Part shown: one piece after another, positions 22,950 to 34,700 of the stretch
Layout: each line of letters starts with the position of its first letter
Numbering within the stretch: position 1 is the stretch's first letter
NCBI RefSeq assembly: GCF_028389875.1
Contig: NC_084702.1
Coordinates: forward strand, 57,948,553 to 58,012,552
Length of the DNA stretch: 64,000 nucleotides
Origin: Rhea pennata
Taxonomy: Eukaryota > Chordata > Aves > Rheiformes > Rheidae
Reading direction: 5' to 3'
The notes under the pieces: generated by a model
Seen by the model: only the letters and a program-made list of their open reading frames with translations
Databases searched by the model: none
What the model was told of the DNA's origin: nothing
Made by a program: the position numbers and the translations under genes

Positions 22950-25594
22950 TTTCCCTAAATACAAACTATAAAAAATGAGCATGAGGTGTATGATGACTTT
23001 ATGTAGGCTGGTACTGCCTACACTAAGAAATCATTTTTGTAAACACCCATTGATCAAGATCTGTACTAAAACAACTTGACATATTGTATGCCCTTCTTCT
23101 GCAGGGCTCCTTGCCCACAGATTGTTTTGCTATTAAAAAAAAAAAAAAAAAGAAACAGACTTGGTTTCTTATGCTACAAGGTATTTGTGAGTAGAAGGCA
23201 ACTCCCGCAAGCCTCTGTACATAAGGGAACAGCTTTACCTGGGGAGGGGATGAGAGTCTGGACTATATTAGTTGCAGTTCTGACACTGAATCAAGATTGT
23301 TTATCAGAATAACTGCTACAAGTTTGGTGAGACAACTGTTAGTCTTCATTGCACAGTCCATAAGCTCTCATCTTAGAGATGGGACAGATAAACCCTTCTA
23401 GTTTGTTAATGCATTAAAAAAAAGGCTCTTCTGCTAGAAAAAGATCTGTGTGGCTGGACTCCAAATGCAGTCAGAGACAGAGTCGGGCTTTCATGCTAGC
23501 AGAGCTCTTGACAAGATTAGAGCCTCCTAGCAGAAGCAAAAAAAGATAAAAGCCTGCCTCTATCTCCAGAGCTATTTGCTGCTTTCCTAACTCAACTACT
23601 TTCTTCTCCTAGAAGCAATCAGGGAGAAGAGGAGCAAGTTTCACCTCTGGGCAGACCTTCCCCCCAGTTTTCCTCATCAGATTACACGATAGGGGAAATC
23701 TGAGGGCTGGTGTGCTCCTGATGGCTGGGGTAGGCACTGTAAGTTTACAGGCCTGCAGATTCACGGGTTGTGCTCGAGGTGAGAGTGCACGGAGTTGGGA
23801 AGATCACACCTCTAGTGAGCTCTCCATGGGGCAGGACCCCCACGACTCCCGAGCAACAAGACAGCTAGAAATATTAAAAGCCAGCAACAGCACCACTGGC
23901 ACGTGAAGGTTCTTCACCAGGTGTGCATTAGCTACCAGTGACTACTACAGAACAAATAAGACCTGCAAATACTCTGGCCATCTCACTGGCCTCTGCTGTA
24001 CTTTTCTGCATTTTGTAGAAAGCATTGGGTGAAGATTTAAGGCTCAACTTTATTTAAGAAAAGAAATGCTGCATAGGTGGATTTATATCCTATTTTGTGT
24101 TTATATATAGAGAGATACAGAAAAAAAAAAACCAAAACTTTGAACTAATGTAAGTCATAAGTTTATCCCACAGGAATGTGGATATATAAAGTGTGTTCAA
24201 CCTTATTCAGCATTTAAAATGCCTGAGGTGCTGTTCTGCGGCAACTCATCTATTTAGAGCAAATAAAAGTGACATGGTGGGTTTAATATTGTTAAGTCAG
24301 CCATTTTTACTAAGTCAGCTGCTGCCACATTTGTGTTTTCTGGTTTTATTTTTTGACTGCTTATCCCACTGCTTGGAACCTGAGTTCTCTAAAAGAAGTT
24401 TAGTCTCTACTAAAAGACTGGTTGGCTAACGCCTATTCCCGAAGCAAAACTCGATTAACATCAGAGAAGTATAAAAATATAAAGTTAGAAAGATTGTTTT
24501 CCAACCATCACACAGGCAGAAAAGGAAGATAACACACTGAAGTCCTTTTTTCTGACTATCACTGCATTTCAAATATTATAAAACTGCTAATGAAAACAGA
24601 ACTGAAGAGCCTGGGAAATCTTTAGATACAAGTTGAAACAGCAGGTTACAATAGTAACTGAGCAATTCACTTTTAAAGTTATCAGTAACTGGAAATGTTC
24701 CTGTAATTAGCATTCCTGCAACAGTAAAAATTCTGAATAAAGAATGTACCGTATCTTATATCCCTGTACAGAACACAGTTTGCAGTTCAATGATCTGGTA
24801 AAGCAAAACTGGTCAAAATTAAGAGTTTAAGAATTTCTGTGTGCAAAACATCCCTTCTATTAATAACAGGACCAGTTTTGAACTACATAAAATATTCAGG
24901 TGCCTTTTTAAGTTATAATAGCATAAATACTCTGTTATCATTGGTATGTTCCTTTCTCATACTAGGTTTGCAATAACTTAATATATTTAATATTTAGTTA
25001 AACAATTTTTAGTAGATGCTTTGGCAGTCAAATTCTTACATATTCTCTATTTCTACAAAAGTATTTAGGTGCATTTTTGTGAAAAAATATCTGGAGACTA
25101 CTTAAAAGAATTATATGCTGCACAGAATAGTAGTCCAAACCATCACTGCAATTGCTGCAAAAGACTAGTTAATAAAAGAGTATTAAAGGGAATGCATATT
25201 TGCCAGAAGATACCCAACATTCACAGGAAGAACATACATTTCCACCTTTTTTTTTTCTTTTCTTGCCAGTGAAGTTGGAGAAAGATTGTCAGTTATTCTA
25301 AAAGCATTTCACTTATTCCAGTTTACGTAACAATCTTGCTTCCTATACTCTACACATCAGTTACAAAAATCTTTGAACAGATACTTCTCTGGGACACCAT
25401 TTGTCCATTACAATTAGAAAAGAGTAAAAAAAAAAATCTTCAATCATTAGTTTTATCTGACTGAAAAGTTACTACCTAGTAGGTTATGACAATTGGACAA
25501 CAGTTATTTCTTCATTATAAAGTGACTGTTTTTTTCTATTTGTAGCAGAAAGACAGAGGTTAAAAAAAAAAAAAAAGGATGACCTTCTGAATCT

Positions 25595-25742
25595 TCATAC
25601 TGAAAACTGTCTTGTTGGGCAGCAGAGAGGAGCAATTAGAGTCCATAAATACAGAAAGACACAAACCCAACAGGAGACCATCTTAATCCAGAAGATGGAC
25701 CAGGTGCCAGTGAAGAATTTTTCAATCTGAGCACTTTCATAA
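25595..25742 (-). CDS. SERINC5: SERINC5 exon 12 (helix 10, stop)
   Basis: 148 nt from the acceptor TTCCTTAACAG to the TGA at 25595-25597. Encodes [20 protein letters not shown], the tenth helix, and the conserved end [10 protein letters not shown]. It was not obvious as an open frame because it is short and starts in a split codon. Confidence 0.95.
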
Positions 25743-28700
25743 CTGTTAAGGAAAAAAAGGCAAGAAACTCACTAAGCATATCTATTCACATCTCACACTG
25801 AAGTACCCTCTGCTGTTCTGAATGTGTCACAAACTTCAAGTAACTTAACACAGATCCACAGATCTGAAGCAGAGGACAGCAGTTCTTTGCAAACAAAATC
25901 TTGCTCAGAAATGCCTCAGGAGAGACTTGGATCCTTTTTTTCCAGCTTCTTACTTTAGCAGATGAGATGGGAATTCCCATTCATATCTCCCCCTCTCTTA
26001 ACACACAAAGGCATTCATTTCTCAGCTTCAAAGAAATATACTTACTGGAACCAATGAGTTACTGTCATCATCACATAGAGTGAAGCCAAGAAGAAAACAA
26101 AGTGGAAGTAGGCATAACTGTACACTGTGCCTTTCTTTTCATCATAAATCACAGTCTGGCCTCTCCTTTTTTCAGTGTGCTCTTCAGCATCAGCTGTAAG
26201 ACATGGGAAACAACAAAGCTTTTGCAAACATAACGAGAATTGAAAACAGCAGCCAGTTTAATGAAGCACAGATTAAACATAAGCAAAAAGTCTTTGGTGT
26301 GATTTAGTAAAGCCTGATACAGAGCAACACTTGAACATTTTCTTGCCCTTAGGGCATAGGCCTAAGCCTTTATTAAAATAAATGAGACTGCCACTGAAAT
26401 GCTGCCCTATATCAAGTTCAAACTGTTTTTTTTTAACATTTGGAGTATTTAAAATAGTTGACCTACAGGATATTTTTCTGGCAAGTCCAAGTGGATATCC
26501 CAGATGGTAACAAGTCTGCAAAATGGGCACCTTCTTCCCGAACTCAGGCATGAAGAGTAGGGACTGAAGGAGCCACAAAGTAGCTGAGCCCACAAACCTG
26601 GCAGTCGCACCCACATGCATGCAGAGAGCAGAGATTCCTCTTTGCACATTTTGCTGAAGAGCCTCCCTTTAGGAAATAATTAACTAGCCTGCTGTTTTAA
26701 AATGGTATTATTGGTATTACTGCATCTCATTTTCTTTCCTCCTCTAATGTTTTGCTTGAGTGTATCAGCTGCTTCAGTTTGACATGCTACAGAATTAGTA
26801 TATAAGAATCTCTCTATCTGTAGCTGTGTCTTAATTTTCTTTAGTTTGGTCTGAAATCCACAAGTTAGGTAAGTTGTGCAGTGAATAGGTAATTACCGTC
26901 TCCGTCGGGCATACAGCAAAAGCAGCAGCGAGCTACCTGTGCAGGAGACAACAGCAAGGGTAAGTGGCTGCCTAATAACCAAGAAACAGAACAGCCGGTG
27001 ATGAAGATCTGTGGTGTCTAAACTACAGATATTAGTTCAAGGAAATCTACTTTGTATTTCCAAACAACACAAAATTCAAATTAGGATAAGCCAAGTAGTT
27101 CACAACAGCATTTTCTCAACTTTAGTAAAACTTACTCAGTAAGCTTTGGTGCAAATTGACCACTCTTTAAGAATGACCCCATCAAGATATTTTACACAAT
27201 TCAAGATCAAGCACTGGTAGTAGTAATACAGTGCAAGCAAGCTATGATAAATTGATTGAAAAGCTACAATAAAATGGATGCACATTTATACTTCAGAGGG
27301 GACTTGCCTCCTTAAACTTAAAAGCAACTAAGTGCTTTTTAAATAAGAATTTCCCTACTGAAATGAAGATGCAAGGAACTTTCAATATCCTGCTGTAGGG
27401 GATGGAAATCAATTGCACAATCATAACTCTGAAATGTAGCCACCTGTACGGAAATGGAGCCAGAATGAGTACAAATAAAAGACTGTTACTTCATTTAAAT
27501 GAGGATTTTTTTTTAACTGATAGAAAAAGGAAAGCTGATATTGTTCACTGATGGGTCTGACACTTCTTGTGTTGAGTGGTAATGTAAATGGGAAAACAAG
27601 GTGCTGATAGTACAATAAATGTGTAACTAAGTGCATTTTCTGCACCAGACCACAGTACAAGTCAGCACTTTGTACATAGCATACAGGCTGTATAATAGGC
27701 TCTTAAGATTCAATTTCCAACAAAATTATCAAACAACAGTTTTTCTCATGCATACTTATGACTACATGTACTCATTGGGTTCATAAATGAATGAGAAGAC
27801 AAAAATTGTAAAAGATTGGTTGACAGTTAAAAAAATCTTACTTCATGTTTCAATAGATTAACAGTTCTTTTCTACTGTTACACTGATTGCAGTGTTAGGT
27901 TTAGTTTCCCTTTGGCTGTATCAGGTTTCTGAAGCAAGTACTAGCTTCCCCCAACTAATTTTTAAACTTAGCTGCATTTATCAGAAATTAAGTCATTGTA
28001 CATACAGTGACGCAGTTAGCAGCACTGGCACACATATAAACCAGCCATTCATAATGGCCAACTGTCTTCAGCTTAGACACTGAGTCCTGTATAATACAAG
28101 CAACTGCAGAACCATGTTTACATTTCTGATGCGAAAACAAAAGCCCTTTATCACACAAAGACAATCAGAATGCAGTTAGTTGCTCTTTGCCAGTCATTTC
28201 TTTATATTTACGTTCAATAGCTCTTGTACTGCTCTTTAAAACTAAATGGCCCAGAAATAATCCTTTCGGCGAGTGCTGCAGTGCAGGAGCTCGACCTCCT
28301 CCTTTGCAGACAGGCCGCAGCCACCAGTCGGCAGCCCCAGCTGCACCACCCGCGCCGACCAGCAGAATACATCCAAACAGAACACACACATCCAGTGCAC
28401 GGCACTGCCAAGCCTGAACGTGCAGTAACTGCTGCACTGCAAAACCAGGCCTGTTTCCCAGCATTTTCAGGTTTCCCCAGGAAAGCAGGCCAAAGAAATG
28501 AAGGTGCACATGTTGAAGAAAATACAGACAGGAAAGAATCTGAGGTGAAACTGCAGGTGAAAAGAAAGGTGATAATTATGTGTGGAAATAAAAAGATAAA
28601 AACCTATAATCAAAAGCACTAAGACTGATGTTAAAACACAGACAATCTTGATTGCAAGTGTTCAAACAAAAATAAATGCCCCACACTACTTTATCTACAT

Positions 28701-31700
28701 AGTTTTTTAGTGCCCATCAGAATTTTCTCTTAAATGAGAAAGAACAGGAAGATTATTTCAGTGCGTAAAGGCACCTCCAAGGGACCAGCAAGAACTACAA
28801 ACAGGCCAGTGAGGAATCAACAAGCATTCTGGAATTCTGTACCCAGAGGCAAATAACACATGCATGCGGCAAACAAGCTTTTGTTTCTACTCAATTAGTT
28901 TAGTCAGTCATAAAAACAACAGGAGGAAAATCATACAAGGAAGTCTGCACAGAAATCTTGTGAGAGGAAGCAAGAACTCACCTCAGTTTCAGGTGCTGCA
29001 TATATTCCCCTCAACGCTTCAGAGCTTGCACGTGTTGTTGAAGTCAAACTAGCAGCAAAAGAAGATAGTGTTAAAACCCACAGTGTAACCATAAGCCTAG
29101 AAAGGTGATTTGTTACTACCACTGGAAACACAGCAGCCTGCTTTTTGTTTTGAGCTAAGCAATTGCCCAGATACAGCATCAAATGCTAAACACGCAAAAA
29201 AATTGTTCTGCACAAGTAGAAACCAGCCTGACAGACAGATACTGGCTGACTCAGACTTAAAAGTAGGTCACTGCTGACAGTGAATTTATCACCAGCCAGG
29301 GACAACAGCGAAGCGATCCAATCCGCACTTCAGAACAGATCTCTTCTGCTGTGCGCAACTGGTACTTTTATATTATATTCACAGCTACCCCTTTGGCCCA
29401 GCACTTAATAAAATGCTTCAGCGAAGCTTTGCAATGAAGCACCAGGTCACTGGCAGCAGCCTGTTTTCAGGAGTGAGTTACCAATATTGTCAGTATTCCA
29501 GTTGTTGGAAATCACTGGCTTGTACGCCTGTAGTTGTCTAAGGGGAATCCTTTCTAGTTTCTTCAAATTAGAAGCATCTATGTTTTGGGTAAAACATCTA
29601 ATCATTCTGAAATTAAGTAGCAATATGAATGCTGCAGCTCAATTCTGTTCCATTTTTCGCCATTACTTTGTTTGCATTAGGCTTACTATAAGCCTTCATT
29701 AGTTTGACCATGACATTCCATTTACAGTGACGTAACTGCAAACCCCAGACTTACCAAGAATACAAAATGCAGCAAAACAGAATGGTAGTACCCAGGCCAG
29801 TAACGAGGTTTTCATCTCTGTGCAGCCCTTGGCTAAATTCAGGTACACAGATTGTGATGTTCTGATTATTTTCACCCAGGACTTCACAAAACAAAACAAA
29901 AAGAACAAAACAATTTTACTGAAGCTCATTTCATTGTATTTCAAATGAGTTTACAAACTGAAAGTTTTCAGCAAAATAATTTTATTAGTTCAGATATTAG
30001 GTAAGGTCATGTAAGTCATTTCCTTCTTTCTGTTAAAAAGATCAAACAGAATTAATTCTGTAAACCTGACTCAGCAGATTCTGTGGTTCAGGCAGGACAA
30101 AAATGCAAGTTAGTAAGGCTCAGAAGTCTTCTGCTTGTCAGAGCAGACAAACACGTGGAAAAAAGACTGCCTGCTGAACTAAATAATTAAAAAGTTAGAA
30201 TTTTCCCAGCACTCACCCCAAGACTAGAAGGCCACATAACACTGAGATAGGATGGACTTCAGATTATAAGCAGGGGTCTTTGAGGACAGTTACTGAATTC
30301 ATACTCGGTGAAAAAAATGCAGCGTCTGGCTGCTCTGTTCTTAGAATGATACACAGAAGACCAAATAAAAAGAGATATATTGGTTACAATCAAGATTTTA
30401 TTTTAATATCTAAGCAAATACTGCTTTAAGGTTCCCAAAAAGAAACCAGTTTAATCTTTGACATTCAAAGATGCATCCAGCTTTTTGGTATCTGCTTTGT
30501 GTCAAAGCAGAGCAAAGGAGTAGCCTGCAGCTTCACTCCCAAACACGTGATTACTGCTGCACCTTATCTCAATGAAGAGCTTTTTGAACCTCCGCTTTTT
30601 TAAGTACACTGTGTCTCCATCTCCCCCTTCATTCCAGCAGCCACACTGAAACTCCACTGCAGCAGCACAACTTCATGTAAGGCCAGAGGGCAAAAACGCA
30701 ACAAAGACTACACCCAAGTTAAAGATAAACCTGAAGTCAGCTTCCCGACCTTGCTGCCTGCAGGGCTGCATAAACAGCTTTATCAGCACAAGCCAGGGCC
30801 AGCTTCTAGGTAGGTGTAAATGAAGGGAAGGCAAGACTTCTAAGGAATGCTTTGTCTAGAGACATGTGGAGTCTCCCACTTGGGTCTATCAGGCATGCAT
30901 TGGCAGGAAGGCAGGACATTGCCTGGCACACCTTCCAGCTACATCTTGCATCAAAAAGTAAAGGCACAGGGTGGTAAGCATATATTAAACAGAAATTGCC
31001 TATTGCCTTTTAAAAATATTTTGTTTGCCTATGCCTTTTAAAAAATATTTTGCAACTGTTCTTTTTGGTTTCTGTAAATAAATACTTGTAAGCAGCATTT
31101 TCTGTGCACTCTGCCCAGTGTGGGAGATGGCCTATTTGAAGGTGCCTGCTTGAAGAATAAGCCAACAGGTGTGTGGTAAATCTGAACCGCAGGATATGGG
31201 GGCACCTCAGCAGTTCCCCATACATTCTCTAGCATATCAGCATGTGTCACTGTAAAAGCTACACAGATCAGTATGAAAATCAGTATTACAAAGACAGGGA
31301 AGAAAGAAGTGTCTTCAAGAGCAGATGAAAACCGGGAGAATTCCCTGGCCTGCATTAAAGACAAGGAAGAGCAACTCTGATGCAGAGGATCTGACAGAGC
31401 ACGCTGGATGTCAATTTTTACAATAGCCACACTTACAACACATACCAGTACAATCAGAGCAATTACCTGCTGAAGGCTTTGACTGTAACAAGTGCAAAAA
31501 TGCCCTGAAAGCAGTTGTTTAGTTTAATGCAACACTGTTTCCTCTCCCCCACTTTTTTTTTTTCTTTTTTTGTGTGGCAAGTCTTATGAGTAATTCCAAT
31601 AACTATATTTAAATAAAGCTTTATATTCACTGAAAAACATTGCTTATATAAGTCTGATAAATAGAAGCTTCTATCTAAATATTGTCTCTCTTTAGCTTTT

Positions 31701-34700
31701 AGTCCTGGAATACATTTGTTTTTATACATGCACATACAAGCATGAGACACTCTTCTCCCCCTCTCCCATTTCTTATGGATGGACAGGTGTCTGCAAAACT
31801 TCCAACTCCTTTCTGTCAGTGGCCTTCCTTTCCTCTTAAGGGATAATAAAGAAGTTTTAGTCTTATTAGTCTGAGTCAAGAAAGTCTTGCGTATGCAAAA
31901 AGAATGTTCTCCATCCAAACAGGTGAATCTAATGGTTAGCTGGGAAAAGGAAACTGTTAAAGTTGAACTTGTAAAGTCTTGCTGTGTTTCTGCAGCATTG
32001 CTATAGCATTAGGAACTTAAAACTCTGCAGAGTTCTCTACTCTTGGCTTGCAAAGCAAATGGTAAGAACACACAGGGAACACAGCAGCTCTGTTAAGAAT
32101 AGGGTCATCTTAAACAACTGCAACCTAACTCCAAAACCTTTTTCAGGACTTTTCACTCTCAAAATGAAAGACAAGCCGTACTCTCAAGTTTTTGTTTCAT
32201 TAGGAGCCCAGAGCTCAGGCTATCTGGCATATCAATTATAGGAGAAAAGAAGGGATTTTAGTATCACCTCTGGCAGCCAGCATTGCAAGAACAGAAATAA
32301 ATCCCATGGGTGGAAGACCTGCTAACCAGTGGTGGTTATCCTTTTTGGATGGAGCTGGCCACTCGTCCTCTTCTAGAGGCATTCAAGAACCATTTTTTTT
32401 TTTAACTCTTTCCTCATCATGTGCCCAGACCCGTTAAATATTTAGTCATGTCCTACTAGATGCAGACATGCGCTTGCCACACAAGCAAAAGGTTGCAGGA
32501 CTCCAGGTAAGCTGCCGCTAGGAAGCAGGCTGGAACGGCTTCAGTACAATAGATTCAACCTATCTTCTGTAAGTTAAGCTCCCCTAGACCAAAGCATTTA
32601 AGATGTATGGAAGATGCCAGCTGCATGGTCTCTCAAAAGCTGCACAGATTTATTTTTAGTATTAGCAACTTCTTGCTCATAGGCCAGAGCAGATCAAAAC
32701 CAGCACTCCTAAATTCGTGAGTACTAAGGCTCACTAAAGACTTTTTTGCTTTTAATACTTGGCACGCCTCTGTAGATTTAAATAAAGCACTAGATAACTT
32801 ACTAGTTTCTGGAGGCTTGCTGGATAACGCTGAGAAAGTGAGGTACATGACATAGCAGCTGATGATTCCTGACTGCAGCAAACCAGAATGGGGCTGGCCT
32901 TTAGGAGAAAGAGGACAAGAGACAATTTTTGTAGACATTTTAAGCAAAACTGAAAGGGAAATTCAAATCTTTTGAAAACAGTACACTAAAATCTTTCAGA
33001 AGAGGAAAGCATTCTTCATATTTTACTTCAAGCAGTTCACAGTTTTGAGGCAGTTCAGACGTATTTTGTCTGGTGGGTAAAGAGAAAAGAGTCTGTCCTT
33101 TAGTTCTGCTGGCCGTTCTAGAAAGGCATTAAGATTTCCAAGTAAGCAAAGAACCACCCCTCTGCTCTAGCCAAAAGCACCAGCTTTCCCAAAAATACTG
33201 AAAGGCTGCCACAATAGTTTTATTTGCCTGCAAAATTTGTTTTGGAGCCACTGAAATTACTTCTATTTCCTGGTCCAATGACTGAAAGTTACTACCAGCA
33301 CATGTAAAATACCCTGGAAAAGCATAAAATACAGTTGAACAAGCAAGACTTCTGATTGCTGTCAGCTCATTTGCATGCCCAAACTTTACAGATGGTAAAT
33401 CACAAGCAGCCAAAAGTAAACAGTGAGAGTTGAATGGGTTTGATAGCTATTACCTTAACAGTTACCACAGTTTAAGACTTGCGTAAGTTCCTCAGAGCAC
33501 TATCAGCCCTCAGCATGTGAGCCATTTTTACAGGCTGTCTGATGGCACGCCCAAGGGGTCTCACCCCTCTGTAGTTTCAGCAGCTGGGCTGATGACAAGC
33601 GATACTACTTCATAGCGTATATAAGTAGATTTTGTGTCATTCTTGCCCCATCCAAGTACCACGTCGGATCTGAGCATTCGACTTTTTGCCCAGAACACAG
33701 CCCATGTCTCAGTATACGTGAGCCGTGGAGGAGTCAGGAAACCCAAGAAGCAGAGAGGTCAGCACACTCACGGTTCTGGACACAGGGAGATATGGCTACT
33801 AGTGACACAAAGAGGCACAGGCCACCATTAACACCGATGAGGATCTTGTTATACGTGCAGCCCTCGGAGCGCGTGTAGAAGACAGCCATGACAACCAGGG
33901 CTGCCACAGCAACGGAGTACAAGACGAGAGTGACCAGAGCCAGCAAACCATTCCAGAGCTGTTTGTGACTTGCGCCCGCAGTCCTGGGGAGACAAAGACA
34001 AGTCCTTTTTCTTCTTCTCCCCCCCGACTTACAGATTACAAAAAAGTTAGTGCACTCCTCACTTGAATAGTCTGTATTATCAAGCACAATGAGAGCGCAC
34101 GTGTGTATCACTATACCAACACAGTGCCTTGCAAGGTTCCTCTTGTGAAACTGAGGGAAGCATTAGTGTTTATCATATATATTACTAAGCCCAGCTATTT
34201 TGTAATTGCAGCCTCGCTGGATTCCGAGAACTCCCAGCCACTCTGATCAGCCTCTCAGACTCACTGGCAGCTCAGTGCATCTCAGCTTAATACAGCAGCG
34301 ATTTTCTCAGCAGGGCTTCAGAGTGCCCCAGGCTCAGCCTGTTATTTTTCACACAAGCATTGGAAATCCCTTATTCAGTATTGCCTCTCTTCTTCCCCAT
34401 GTGCTACCTTGACAGTTTTACTACCCACTCACTCAAAAAGCCTCCTTTCTACTTGGTTCTATCCCACCAGCTTTCCTGAGCTAGGATTGCCCATCTTATT
34501 TTCTCTCTTCATCTTCCTTCCCAAATACCCCTTGCAAAGATCAGTGTTTTTTTCTAATTTCACCTACTGAGAAAGATTCTTTGGGCATAAAGAGGTTTTT
34601 TTTTGGTGTGTTGACGGTTGGCTTTTGTTGTGGTAGCATGACATTAGGGAAAAAAGAATATCTAATGTAGATGGTGCCGAAGTTAAACACTGCTGCTGGA

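Larger units (their letters stand above)
19175..25594 (-). other. SERINC5: Probable SERINC5 3' UTR
   Basis: Sequence after the SERINC5 stop, free of credible coding frames and mostly AT-rich. Candidate AATAAA signals on the minus strand occur at 24049-24054 and at 19197-19202. Using the latter gives a 3' UTR of about 6.4 kb, in line with the long one in mammals. It contains overlapping AUUUA motifs at 21170-21186, a 28-nt poly(A) run at 22918-22945 (poly-U in the transcript), and a CpG cluster near 22230-22300. The end is inferred. Confidence 0.5.
26194..33771 (-). other. SERINC5 introns 6-10 (holds exons 7-10)
   Basis: Introns 26194-26896, 26937-28981, 29049-29754, 29882-32802 and 32899-33771. 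They contain AT-rich sequence, a short duplication at 30998-31053 and a locally GC-richer patch near 28260-28420 whose small frames show no family resemblance. Confidence 0.6.
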
